From contig JBJMTV010000010.1 of NCBI GenBank assembly GCA_045811525.1, positions 118,390 through 182,389 of the forward strand: 64,000 nucleotides of DNA. The letters run 5' to 3'. Every line of letters starts with the position of its first letter. The first letter of the stretch is position 1. Positions 8,906 through 16,977 of this stretch are shown piece after piece. The notes under the pieces were generated by a model. The model saw only the letters and a program-made list of their open reading frames with translations. It had not been told where the DNA came from and made no database searches. The stretch is from VAZQ01 sp045811525 (GTDB lineage: Bacteria; Pseudomonadota; Alphaproteobacteria; Rhizobiales; Xanthobacteraceae). The position numbers and the translations under genes are program-made.

Positions 8906-9987
8906 GCGCGCGCCTCCTGCAGCTCGAGTACCGCAGGGCGCGTTGTGCGGCTGTCCAGCCATTGCGCGAGGGCACGCAATCCCTCACGTAGGCCGGTGTG
9001 CGGCTGCCAGCCCAACGCGGCCGAAATGGTGCGCACGTCGGAGACATACCAAGGCTGATCGCCGGGACGCCAATCCGCGAAGCGGCACTCGGGCCTGCGG
9101 CCGCGCAGATCGGCGATGAGGTCGAGCAGGTCGTTCAGACTGACTGCATTCGCAGGGCCACCCCCCAAGTTGAACGTCCGTCCGCGCGCCACATCGATGT
9201 GATCGAGCGCCTTGATCCAGGCATCCACCGCGTCGCCGACGAACAGCGCGTCGCGCACCTGGTAGCCGTCGCCATAGATGGTGATGGGCGAATTCCGCAT
9301 CGCTTGCAGAAGAAAATGCGCGATCCAGCCCTGGTCCTCGTTGCCGAACTGGCGCGGACCGTAGATGCAGCTCATGCGCAAAACGACCGTACGCAGATCG
9401 AACACCCGGGCATAGTCGCGGACGTACTGGTCGGCAGCGCCTTTCGAGCAGCCATAGGGACTGTGCAGGTCGAGGGGCGCATCCTCGGAGACCCCGAGCG
9501 ACCAGCGGGTCGCGTCGGCTGGAACATAGCGCCCGGCGCTGCGAACGATGTCTGCATCGTCCAGGAGACGTCCATAAACCTTGTTGGTCGAGGCGAAGAT
9601 CAGTGCCGCGTCGGGATTGTAGCGGCGCACCGCCTCCAGGACATCGAGCGTGCCTCGAGCATTGATCTCGAAGTCGGTGATCGGATCATCCATGCTGGTC
9701 GTCACCGCGACCTGCGCAGCAAGGTGCATCACCGCGTCCACGCCTTCGACCAGCCTGCGAAGCGTGTCGCGCTCGCGGATGTCACCGATCTCGACCGTCA
9801 CCCGCCGATGCTCCTGCGCGAGCCAGCGAGCGTTCACCTCGGTGCCGGCGCGCGACAGATTGTCGAATGCAACGACATCGCGGCCGCTGCGCGCCAGGGC
9901 GGCCGCCATGTTGGAGCCGAGAAAGCCGCAGCCGCCCGTCACCAGAATGCGCTGGTTCCGCCCAATGCTGGTGGCAACCTTGTTCAT
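8902..9987 (-). CDS. NAD-dependent nucleotide-sugar epimerase/dehydratase, CDP-paratose-2-epimerase-like
   Basis: A 361-residue extended SDR with TGGCGFLGSNMA as the NAD-binding loop, ASTNKVYG as the strand before the active site and SPYGCSKGAADQ as the Y-x3-K catalytic pair. The text SCIYGPRQFGNEDQGW is typical of CDP-paratose/CDP-tyvelose 2-epimerase relatives. The true substrate could be another nucleotide sugar, since the CDP-3,6-dideoxyhexose pathway genes are not visible nearby. It overlaps both neighbours by four bases. It is cytosolic. Confidence 0.8.
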   Translation of the reverse strand: MNKVATSIGRNQRILVTGGCGFLGSNMAAALARSGRDVVAFDNLSRAGTEVNARWLAQEHRRVTVEIGDIRERDTLRRLVEGVDAVMHLAAQVAVTTSMDDPITDFEINARGTLDVLEAVRRYNPDAALIFASTNKVYGRLLDDADIVRSAGRYVPADATRWSLGVSEDAPLDLHSPYGCSKGAADQYVRDYARVFDLRTVVLRMSCIYGPRQFGNEDQGWIAHFLLQAMRNSPITIYGDGYQVRDALFVGDAVDAWIKALDHIDVARGRTFNLGGGPANAVSLNDLLDLIADLRGRRPECRFADWRPGDQPWYVSDVRTISAALGWQPHTGLREGLRALAQWLDSRTTRPAVLELQEARA

Positions 9988-11111
9988 GCCACCAGGCCCC
10001 GCATCTCGAGCTCGCGGGTTGCGGCCTCGACCGAATCTTCCGCCACCTCACCGGCAAGCCAGGCGGCGAGCTCTTCGAGCCCGGCGTCGAAAGCAACAGA
10101 GGGTCGATACCCGAGCTGTCGCGCACTCTTTTCGGTGTCGGCAAAGCAGTGGCGGATGTCGCCGGCGCGATACTTTCCCGAAAGGTGCGGACTCAAATGC
10201 GCGCGACCCATCACGCGTGCGAGATCCTCGGCAACTGAAAGTATGGTGCGGCTCTCCCCCGAGCCGATGTTGAACACCTCGCCGGCGATATCGCTACGTT
10301 CGAGTGCCAGGACGCAGCCGCGTGCCACGTCGCGCACATGTACGAAGTCGCGCCGCTGTCGGCCGTCCTCGAACACCAGCGGCGGGCGGTTGTTGAGGAG
10401 ACGAGACGCAAAGATCGCAAGTACGCCGGTGTAAGGGTTCGAGAGTGCCTGCCGCGGTCCGTAAACATTGAAAAATCGCAAGGCGACGGTTGGGATCGCG
10501 TAGGCTCTGCCGATCATGAGGCAGAGTCGCTCCTGATCGTATTTGCTCAGCGCATAGACGGAGCTCAGCGTCGGCGACTTGCTCTCTGGTGTGGGCACCG
10601 GCTCGAGCGGCTCGCCATCGTCGGCGAGCAGCTCCCAGATGCCGCGCGTGAGTTGTGCCGGCGGCCGTTCGCCAGGCGCGACCAGCTCGCCATCGCTACG
10701 GCGTGCCAAGCCTTCGCCATAGATGCTCATCGAGGAGGCGCACACCAGTCGCTCCACCGGCCGGCGCGTCAGCGCTTCAAGCAGCACTGCCGTCCCCAGA
10801 TTGTTCGTGCGGGTATAAGCGGCGATTTCGTACATGCTTTGGCCCACGCCGACGGCTGCAGCCAGATGGATCACCGCGTCCACATCAGCGAGAGCATCCG
10901 CAACCGCTTCCCGATCGCAGATATCGGCAACGACCAGCTCGGCGCCGTCTGCGATGTAGCGCGGAGTGCGGTTGCCGCCGTCGAGCTGGCCGTGCACCTG
11001 CGGTACGAGCGCGTCGAGGATGTGCACGGTATACCCGGAGGACACCAACATCTCGGCGAGATGTGAGCCGATAAAACCGGCGCCTCCGGTAATCAACACG
11101 CGTCTCGCCAT
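9984..11111 (-). CDS. NAD-dependent nucleotide-sugar epimerase (UDP-glucose 4-epimerase family)
   Basis: First gene of the lower part of the sugar operon. The 375-residue SDR has the N-terminal loop TGGAGFIGSHLAE, the ASSMSIYG strand and SVYALSKYDQE with the Y-x3-K catalytic pair. RFFNVYGPRQ and DFVHVRDVARG are standard for nucleotide-sugar epimerases and dehydratases. An insertion of about 30 residues (about 145-175) lies before the catalytic tyrosine. ATG 11111 is preferred to GTG 11117 because an AGGAG site lies five bases upstream. No closer assignment than a 4-epimerase-like enzyme is safe. A 16-base perfect palindrome lies about 80 bases upstream and may control the operon. Confidence 0.82.
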   Translation of the reverse strand: MARRVLITGGAGFIGSHLAEMLVSSGYTVHILDALVPQVHGQLDGGNRTPRYIADGAELVVADICDREAVADALADVDAVIHLAAAVGVGQSMYEIAAYTRTNNLGTAVLLEALTRRPVERLVCASSMSIYGEGLARRSDGELVAPGERPPAQLTRGIWELLADDGEPLEPVPTPESKSPTLSSVYALSKYDQERLCLMIGRAYAIPTVALRFFNVYGPRQALSNPYTGVLAIFASRLLNNRPPLVFEDGRQRRDFVHVRDVARGCVLALERSDIAGEVFNIGSGESRTILSVAEDLARVMGRAHLSPHLSGKYRAGDIRHCFADTEKSARQLGYRPSVAFDAGLEELAAWLAGEVAEDSVEAATRELEMRGLVA

Positions 11112-11397
11112 TCTCACTCCTGCTGGCGGCCCAGCTGGTCGCCAAAGCTTCGCTGCTCGAGGTGACGACGGAAGGTTGGTTGTGCAGGAAACGTTGCAGC
11201 TGCAACGCGGTACTTACCTTTGAAGTTCCGTTGGCGTGCCCGGTCGGAACACATTGCGCGTCGACGCAATGCATTTTCGTTGCGATGAGTCCGGCGCACA
11301 ACGTTACAGCGTCGCGCGGCAGAGCTAGCTGCGGCTGACGTAGCTAGAGGATGGCAAGCCGCACGAGAGCACGATGCGTCGGCCGCCCGACATCGCC
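11112..11397. promoter_or_regulatory. Upstream region of the epimerase-glycosyltransferase operon with a 16-bp palindrome
   Basis: This 286-base non-coding stretch separates the deoB stop from the epimerase start. It holds a perfect 16-base palindrome at 11192-11207 (CGTTGCAGCTGCAACG) and a second perfect palindrome GCGTCGACGC at 11258-11267. Dyads of this size before an operon are often repressor sites or hairpins; nothing in the sequence names the regulator. I see no convincing sigma-70 boxes. Confidence 0.35.
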
Positions 11398-12621
11398 TCA
11401 CAGGGCGAATGCACATCCAGCGTCGGGTGCTACCAGGCCGAGATGAGTAGAGAGCGTCGCCGCGACATCGGCGAAGGTGCCGCGTTGCCCAATCGAGCCC
11501 GCGCTGACGGAGGGTCCGAACGCCAGTATAGGGACCTGCTCGCGCGTGTGGTCGGTGCCGCGCCAGGTCGGATCGCAGCCATGGTCGGCGGTGATGACCA
11601 CAACATCGTCTTGATGCAGCCCTGCGCAGATCTCGGGAATGCGCTGGTCGAATTCTTCGAGCGCGGCAGCATAGCCGGCGGGATCGCGGCGGTGTCCGTG
11701 GATGGTGTCGAAATCGACGAAGTTCGCAAACAGCAATCCAGAGTCGGACAGCGCACCAATGCTCTCGATCGTGCGCGTGACGAGCGCGGCATTGCCGTTC
11801 CCCTTGAGCACCCGACCCGTTCCCGAATGCGCGAAGATGTCGCCGATCTTGCCGACGCTGATCACGTCGCGGCCTGCTTCAGTGGCACGGTCGAGGATGG
11901 TGGGAGCGGGCGGCGCAACCGCGTAATCGCGGCGGTTGCCGGTCCGGGCAAAGTCGGCCCAGCCAGCTCCGACAAAGGGTCGCGCGATCACGCGCCCGAT
12001 CCGCAGTGGATCGACCAGACGGCGCGCCACATTGCATACGGAATAGAGCCGCTCGAGGCCGAAGCTCTGCTCGTGTGCAGCAATCTGAAACACACTGTCT
12101 GCGGACGTGTAACAGATGGGTTTGCCGCTGCGCACGTGCTCCTCCCCGAGCTCGGCGATGATCTGCGTGCCTGAGGCGTGGCAGTTGCCGAGGATGCCGG
12201 GAAGAGCGGCTTCGCGGCAGAGACCCGCTATTAGCGACTCGGGAAAGCACGGCACTGCGCGCGGAAAATAGGTCCAGTCAAATGGCACGGGTACGCCGGC
12301 AAGCTCCCAGTGCCCGGAGGGCGTGTCCTTGCCCGTGGACACTTCACGGGCGCAGCCAAAGCGACCAACGGGGCGAGCTTCGCGCTCGAGGCCGGGCGGT
12401 ACTGCACCGGTCGCCATACGGCAGGCTTCCCCGAGGCCGAGCTGCACTAAATGAGGGAGCCGCAGGGGACCGCGGCGCAGCCCATCGCGATCAGCCTCGC
12501 CGCGGGCACAGGCCTGCGCGATATGACCGACAGTGTCGGCGCCTTCATCGCCGTAGCTCGCGGCATCCGGCGCAGCCCCAATGCCGACCGAGTCGAGGAC
12601 CAGCACAAAGGCTCGCGCCAT
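11398..12621 (-). CDS. deoB: Phosphopentomutase
   Basis: Interconverts ribose- or deoxyribose-1-phosphate and the 5-phosphate; a cytosolic alkaline-phosphatase-superfamily metalloenzyme with two Mn ions. The N-terminal VLVLDSVGIGAAPDA gives the first metal ligand, the mid-protein STGKDTPSGHWE holds the phosphorylated-threonine region, and DFDTIHGHRRD plus ADHGCDPTW and TDHTRE supply the remaining ligands. Its 407 residues match the usual size. ATG 12621 has TGAGGAG eight bases upstream. It lies in the same direction inside the sugar locus but is not overlap-coupled, so it may be an ordinary nucleoside-salvage gene or may feed pentose-1-phosphate to the locus. Confidence 0.95.
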   Translation of the reverse strand: MARAFVLVLDSVGIGAAPDAASYGDEGADTVGHIAQACARGEADRDGLRRGPLRLPHLVQLGLGEACRMATGAVPPGLEREARPVGRFGCAREVSTGKDTPSGHWELAGVPVPFDWTYFPRAVPCFPESLIAGLCREAALPGILGNCHASGTQIIAELGEEHVRSGKPICYTSADSVFQIAAHEQSFGLERLYSVCNVARRLVDPLRIGRVIARPFVGAGWADFARTGNRRDYAVAPPAPTILDRATEAGRDVISVGKIGDIFAHSGTGRVLKGNGNAALVTRTIESIGALSDSGLLFANFVDFDTIHGHRRDPAGYAAALEEFDQRIPEICAGLHQDDVVVITADHGCDPTWRGTDHTREQVPILAFGPSVSAGSIGQRGTFADVAATLSTHLGLVAPDAGCAFAL

Positions 12622-12680
12622 GGGTCGCACTCCTCAGGCTTGCGCACTGCGCGCCACGCACTCCGCGGCACATTCGCGCG

Positions 12681-12736
12681 CTAAGCGCTAAGCGCTAAGC
12701 ACTAAGCACTAAGCACTAAGCACTAAGCACTAAGCA
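12681..12736. repeat. 7-bp tandem repeat, 8 units
   Basis: Eight direct units of CTAAGCG or CTAAGCA run without interruption between deoB and the glycosidase gene. The first two units end in G and the next six in A. The last unit provides the stop codon of the glycosidase (reverse complement of CTA at 12730-12732). Since 7 is not a multiple of 3, gain or loss of units could alter sequence around the stop only if it affected the bases to the right of it. Confidence 0.9.
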
Positions 12737-13662
12737 CCTAACTCGAGCGCCGTCGCTTGCGGCGTTTGCGCAGGTGCCGGTGCATAACGCTCCGTCATGC
12801 TGGCGCAGAAGGCCGCGAACTCCTCCTTCACCTGCGGCGCACTCGTGTGATGCGGTGCGATCCCGCGATGCTCCGGGGTGAAGCAGTAGGTCACCGTCAC
12901 ATCGAAATCGGCGAGGGCCGCCATCTGCCGGTCGAACCAGGCGAGCGCGTTCGGTCGAAAACTATCCGCCCACGACAGGCCCGTGCGCAGATGGCGCACG
13001 CCGAGCCGCTTGAGCCATGCCACCGCGTCGTCGAGGCGATGGTCCTCGAAATGAAACCACTGGCAGATGCCGAGCGCCGGTGTATGCCGGGCGAAACGTG
13101 ACGCGGCGAGCTTGGGCGTTCCGTCCTCACGCAGCAGTCCCATCTCGAAGTGGCGATAGTAGGATGAGCCCTCTGCTTCCTTGTGGCGTGTCGTGGCGGG
13201 CCATGCGCGCGGCAGATCATAGAGGCTGTACCAGTGGATGCGCGGCGCGCGGCCGATCAACAGCTCCGCTGTGCGGTCGAGACCCCAGGCCTGCACCTCC
13301 TCAGCCCCGAAACTCGAGACACCGACTTCCGACACCCAGATCGGCAGCTCTGTCACCGCCCTGATCTCGTCGATCTTGGCGGGCCACTCGTCGATGCGCC
13401 ACAAATTCCAGTCGAGCGGAAAGCCATGCACCGCGACAGCATCTACATGCTCGAGCACGCCTTTGTCGCTCATATTGTTGATGAACGCCGGATCGATCGG
13501 CGACATGCCGCCGAGCACGCGGGGCAAAGCCGGACTGACGGCATGCACCGCAGCACCGGCTGCGGTCGCCATCTCGGCGAACAGCGTCCAGTCCGGATCG
13601 ATCTGCGGGTCCCAATGCGACTTGTTGTTGGGCTCGTTCCAGATCATCACGGCTTCAATCAC
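12730..13662 (-). CDS. TIM-barrel glycosidase-like protein with apparently circularly permuted strand order
   Basis: About 310 residues from GTG 13662, which overlaps the methyltransferase stop by 8 bases; the frame upstream of it is only a shadow of that gene. The product starts almost at once with VMIWNEPNNKSHWD, which in GH5/GH39-type (clan A) glycosidases is strand 4 with the acid/base Glu. It continues through VAVHGFP, PIWVSEVGVSS (candidate nucleophile Glu on strand 7) and IHWYSLYDL to GLLREDGTPKLA, normally the end of such barrels. The remaining ~100 residues (FHFEDHRLDDAV, VRHLRTGLSWADSF, FDVTVTYCFTP, then SMTERYAP) look like strands 1-3, which should precede WNEPN. No signal peptide is seen. 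It may cleave or transfer a glycosidic bond in the product of the locus. Family placement is by motif only. Confidence 0.65.
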   Translation of the reverse strand: MIEAVMIWNEPNNKSHWDPQIDPDWTLFAEMATAAGAAVHAVSPALPRVLGGMSPIDPAFINNMSDKGVLEHVDAVAVHGFPLDWNLWRIDEWPAKIDEIRAVTELPIWVSEVGVSSFGAEEVQAWGLDRTAELLIGRAPRIHWYSLYDLPRAWPATTRHKEAEGSSYYRHFEMGLLREDGTPKLAASRFARHTPALGICQWFHFEDHRLDDAVAWLKRLGVRHLRTGLSWADSFRPNALAWFDRQMAALADFDVTVTYCFTPEHRGIAPHHTSAPQVKEEFAAFCASMTERYAPAPAQTPQATALELGA

Positions 13663-14449
13663 GCCGCGCCTCCCGTGCCGGATAAACCGGGGCGGCGCCG
13701 CGCGGCCTTTGCGCGCGCCGGCAGATGAACACTTCCTCCTCCGGATGCCCGATGATCTGAAATCCTGCGCTGCGCAACATCGCTTCCGAGCAGGCCCGGT
13801 TGGGGATCCACCAGTTGGTCCAATCGTCGGCATAGGAGTGCTCGACGAAGTGCAGTTTCGGGTACCCCGCGCGGTCGAAGTGCTCCGTCTGCCAGAACTC
13901 ATAGTCCTGCTGCAGCGGCTCGATGGCGTTGCTGCCCCGCTGCATTGACTGGAACAGCAAAAGATCGCCGGCGACGTGCTCGTGGATCAGGTCGAGGGCG
14001 AGCAGTGGATGGCGCAAATGATAGAGCACGCCGAGGAAGAGCACGATGTCGAATTTTTCACCGAGCCGGCCCACGTCGTACACCGACAGCTTGCGAAACT
14101 CGATGTCGAGCTCGTTCACCTCGGCGGCGAATCGCGCCTGCGCGAGGTAGCCGTCGTCACTATCGACGCCGAGCACGCGCGCGGCGCCGCGGCGCTTCAT
14201 CTCCATGGAGTAGAAGCCCGCATTGCAGCCGATATCGAGCACGCTGCGGCCGCTGAGATCGGAGGCGATTGCGTCGGCGAAGCGCCGCCATTTGACCATG
14301 GGATAGTCGCCGAGGAAGTGCGTCGGTGCGGTGCGCACGCCGCCGAGGTCGAGGTTGTGAAACCAAGGCCCGAGGGCCTGGACGCGGCTGCGGATGTCGG
14401 CGGCGGATAGATGGCGAGACATGATGGTGGTCTCCACTCGCGCCGTCAC
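13655..14449 (-). CDS. SAM-dependent methyltransferase (CmoB/DUF1698-like, TIGR04290 type)
   Basis: A 264-residue class I methyltransferase: VLDIGCNAGFYSMEMKRRGA is motif I for SAM, GVDSDDGYLAQA motif II and FLGVLYHLRHPLLAL motif IV/V. The arrangement, with an N-terminal helical part followed by a Rossmann fold, resembles the DUF1698/CmoB group, and I recall the subfamily TIGR04290 from similar sugar loci. GTG 14449 makes a GTGA overlap with the nucleotidyltransferase stop; ATG 14422 is an alternative. The substrate is unknown; the context suggests a sugar, a cyclitol or the carboxylate of a glycoside. Confidence 0.8.
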   Translation of the reverse strand: MTARVETTIMSRHLSAADIRSRVQALGPWFHNLDLGGVRTAPTHFLGDYPMVKWRRFADAIASDLSGRSVLDIGCNAGFYSMEMKRRGAARVLGVDSDDGYLAQARFAAEVNELDIEFRKLSVYDVGRLGEKFDIVLFLGVLYHLRHPLLALDLIHEHVAGDLLLFQSMQRGSNAIEPLQQDYEFWQTEHFDRAGYPKLHFVEHSYADDWTNWWIPNRACSEAMLRSAGFQIIGHPEEEVFICRRAQRPRGAAPVYPAREARRD

Positions 14450-15246
14450 GCCGCCGCAGGCGGCGGAGCATGCTCGCTGCGCCCGACCGGCATGGCGTGG
14501 CCGTCGGTCGCGACGCTGCCATCCTGGCTGCCCGAGAGAAGACGCAGCGCGGCGCGGTAGCCGTGCAATGTGCCCACATCGACATAGGCCTGACCGGCTT
14601 TGATGCCGACCGCGCGGCCACCGGCCGCCAGATAGGCATTCACCAGTGTCCCGAAGTACTCATCCTGGTAATTGCGCGCGCGCCACAAGTGCTGCAGGCT
14701 CGCGAACACCTGTGCAGGCATCTTGAATGCGCCCCAGATCCAGTTTGACCGCGCGCCGCGCTGCTTGACCTGGATTTCCTGCACCTGCCCGTGGTCGTCG
14801 AGCACGACAGCGTCGAAGAATTCGGGTCGCTCCACGGGAAACAGCAGGAACGAGAGGATCCCATCCGGGAGCTCGGCAAGCGCGGTCTCCGGGAACCAGA
14901 CCGTGTCGGGAAGACCGATCACGACGTGATCGGCGGGATCAATCACCGGGGCGGCGCAGAACATCGCATCGCAGAGGCCGACAGGCTGTGGTTGAACCAC
15001 ATAGGCAATGGGCGTCGTGTCGAAGCGCGCGCCGAAATATTCCATGATGTCGGACTTGCCCGGCGAGATCACAAAGCAGATCTTGTCGGCACCGCCCAGG
15101 ATCATGCGCTCGATCAGGTATTCACTCACGGCGCAAGGCCGCTCGAGTCCTGCCTCGATGCGGCTGCCTACCGGCAGCAGCTCCTTGGAGAAGGCCAGCG
15201 GCTGGATACGGCTTCCCCGGCCCGCGGCCGGCACGATTCCCCACAT
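14446..15246 (-). CDS. Sugar-1-phosphate nucleotidyltransferase
   Basis: A 266-residue protein starting MWGIVPAAGRGSRIQPLAFSK, the G-x-G-x-R/P-x-(x)2-K signature of NTP-transferases that join NTP and a sugar-1-phosphate. VVIGLPDTVWF contains the metal-binding aspartate. It is shorter than GalU or RmlA (about 290-300), and the base specificity cannot be read. The last ~30 residues are Ala/Pro-rich. ATG 15246 has GGAG eight bases upstream; 58 bases separate it from the preceding gene. It probably makes an activated sugar for one of the adjacent glycosyltransferases. Confidence 0.82.
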   Translation of the reverse strand: MWGIVPAAGRGSRIQPLAFSKELLPVGSRIEAGLERPCAVSEYLIERMILGGADKICFVISPGKSDIMEYFGARFDTTPIAYVVQPQPVGLCDAMFCAAPVIDPADHVVIGLPDTVWFPETALAELPDGILSFLLFPVERPEFFDAVVLDDHGQVQEIQVKQRGARSNWIWGAFKMPAQVFASLQHLWRARNYQDEYFGTLVNAYLAAGGRAVGIKAGQAYVDVGTLHGYRAALRLLSGSQDGSVATDGHAMPVGRSEHAPPPAAA

Positions 15247-15304
15247 CGCTCATGCTCCTCGTGTCATCTGCTCACCGCATGTGCTCTGCGCGATCACGGC
15301 GGCC

Positions 15305-16366
15305 TCAAGCCAGCTCGAGCGCGGCAACAAGCTCCTGCGCGCGCCGCTCCGAGGTGTGCTCGGTAAGCGTGCGTTCGCGCGCGGCCTTGGCCACGCGGGT
15401 CACCTCGGCGTCGTCGGCGTCCAGCGCAGCGAGCGCGTCATCCGTCTGCACCGCGGCAAAGATTTCCACACCGGGGGTGAAGAAGCTGTCGAGACCTGCC
15501 CAGGTGTCGGACACCATTGCGGTGCCGCATGCCGCGGCCTCAAACAAACGGCCCGATGGACACCAGCCGAGCTCGGCCATGGGGCGCCGCGTGACGTTGA
15601 GCGTCAGGCGAGAGGATGAAAAGAAGGCCGGATGCTCAGCCGGGGGAAGGTGGCGCACGAAGTAGACGTTGTCGGCCCACGGGAAGTCCTGCGGATATTG
15701 CGCGCCGCCGATCAGGAAACGCCGGTCGGGGTAACGATGCGCGGGCTCGATGAGCAGCGCGGCCAGCGTGTCCTGGCGGTCGGCCGAGTAGGTGCCAAGA
15801 TATGACAGATGCGAGAGATAGTGCGGCTGCGGTGTCGCTGGACGATGCACCTGCGGATCAACATGGCCGTACAGCGGAGCCACCCGCTTGGCGGCAAGCT
15901 CGCGCTGCAAGATGTCCAATGCAGCGCCACCGGTGTAGCTCAGCACCAAATCGAAGTCGGCGAGCCCGCGCGGCCCGATATAGGGGATGCGCTCGCCTTT
16001 GCGCAGCCGGGAAAGCGTCACCGGGGTATCGAGGTCGTAGAACACGCTGATCGCGCGACCCTTCGACAGCATGAGGTCGGCCGCGTCGATGGCGTCGGGG
16101 CAGTAGGACGTCACCATGGCGGCGTCGGCGTCGGCGAGCTCAGCTTGTGCAGTGGGGCGAATGCGCTCCCAATCTTCATACAAGACGAGCTTGCCGCCGC
16201 TCAGCTCGAAAAGGTCGCGATTGGCCGCGTAGTAGGGCGCGTCGCGCTCGAAGAACACCACGCGATGGCCTTGACGATGTAGCGCGGTGCAGAGGCCGCG
16301 CCAGAGGGTGGCGTGACCGTTGCCCCACGACGAGCTGATGGTCAGGCCGAACACGACGAGCTTCAT
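15305..16366 (-). CDS. CgeB-like glycosyltransferase (paralogue 4)
   Basis: A 353-residue cytosolic GT-B-type protein. The opening LTISSSWGNGHATLWRGL is nearly the same as in paralogue 1 (4382-5533), and WCPSGRLFEAAACGTAMVSD aligns with its donor-site motif. DLDTPVTLSRL and LSYTGGAALD are also shared with paralogue 1 (DIDTPVTLKRL, LSFTGGPTLQ), so these two are the closest pair of the four. It overlaps the phosphatase by ATGA. It probably transfers a sugar in the same pathway; donor and acceptor are unknown. Confidence 0.76.
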   Translation of the reverse strand: MKLVVFGLTISSSWGNGHATLWRGLCTALHRQGHRVVFFERDAPYYAANRDLFELSGGKLVLYEDWERIRPTAQAELADADAAMVTSYCPDAIDAADLMLSKGRAISVFYDLDTPVTLSRLRKGERIPYIGPRGLADFDLVLSYTGGAALDILQRELAAKRVAPLYGHVDPQVHRPATPQPHYLSHLSYLGTYSADRQDTLAALLIEPAHRYPDRRFLIGGAQYPQDFPWADNVYFVRHLPPAEHPAFFSSSRLTLNVTRRPMAELGWCPSGRLFEAAACGTAMVSDTWAGLDSFFTPGVEIFAAVQTDDALAALDADDAEVTRVAKAARERTLTEHTSERRAQELVAALELA

Positions 16367-16977
16367 GCCACCACGACCTCCGGCGTCGGCAGCTTCACGT
16401 TCAGCGCGAGGACGTCAGCGGCACCGGCACGCATCACCACGGTGCTGATCGAGCCCGGGGCGACCTCGACGCGCCAGAACTCGTTGACGTCGATCTTCAG
16501 GACGTGCAGCAGCGCGGCGCGAATGACCTCGGCATGGCTCACGATGGCGATGCGGCCGTCCGGATGGGCCTTCGCTGTGTGCTCGAGGTGCGCCAGGATC
16601 CGCTGCTGCAGCTCGTGCATGCTCTCGCCATGAGGCGGCCGGCTCGAGCCGCGCGCCTCGTTCCAGCGGCGCCAGTCGGGGTCCTCGCGCAACGAGGCGA
16701 ACGAGCGGCCGGTCCAATCGCCCATGTCGATCTCGTCTATGCCTGCTGCGATCTCGAGCGCGACATTCGCCCGCTCGGCAATGACCGCCGCAGTGTCGCG
16801 CGTGCGTGGCTGCGGGCTCGACTGCACCAGGCTGATGCGCTCACCGGCGAGGTGCTCGGCGGCCTCCCGCGCTTGCGCACGACCATGATCATCCAGCTCT
16901 ACGCCTGGCATCCGACCGGTCAGGACGAGGTCAAGAAGCTTGTGCGCGCCATGCCTGACCAGAAAGAACGCGGTCAC
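16363..16977 (-). CDS. Histidine phosphatase family protein (phosphoglycerate-mutase-like)
   Basis: About 204 residues with FFLVRHGAHKLLD (the R-H-G phosphohistidine motif), a second arginine in SSPQPRTRDTA, an E-I-D-M-G-D-W-T-G segment and VSHAEVIRA with the second catalytic His. This is the pattern of cobC/GpmB-like phosphatases that hydrolyse small phosphate esters in the cytosol. GTG 16977 forms a GTGA overlap with the inositol-phosphate synthase, and ATGA joins it to paralogue 4. Lying directly after the synthase, it might dephosphorylate inositol phosphate or a glycosyl-phosphate intermediate; this is inference. Confidence 0.85.
   Translation of the reverse strand: MTAFFLVRHGAHKLLDLVLTGRMPGVELDDHGRAQAREAAEHLAGERISLVQSSPQPRTRDTAAVIAERANVALEIAAGIDEIDMGDWTGRSFASLREDPDWRRWNEARGSSRPPHGESMHELQQRILAHLEHTAKAHPDGRIAIVSHAEVIRAALLHVLKIDVNEFWRVEVAPGSISTVVMRAGAADVLALNVKLPTPEVVVA

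Noticed and set aside
8998..10434. A 478-codon plus-strand frame
   Set aside because: Antisense to two well-supported epimerase genes; composition is that of a shadow frame.
12681..12736. The 7-bp array as a CRISPR or integration site
   Set aside because: Units are contiguous with no spacers, and no integrase or cas gene is near.
13663..13902. N-terminal extension of the glycosidase that might have supplied the missing barrel strands
   Set aside because: Ser/Arg/Thr-rich shadow of the methyltransferase gene, no resemblance to barrel strands; GTG 13662 fits operon coupling.
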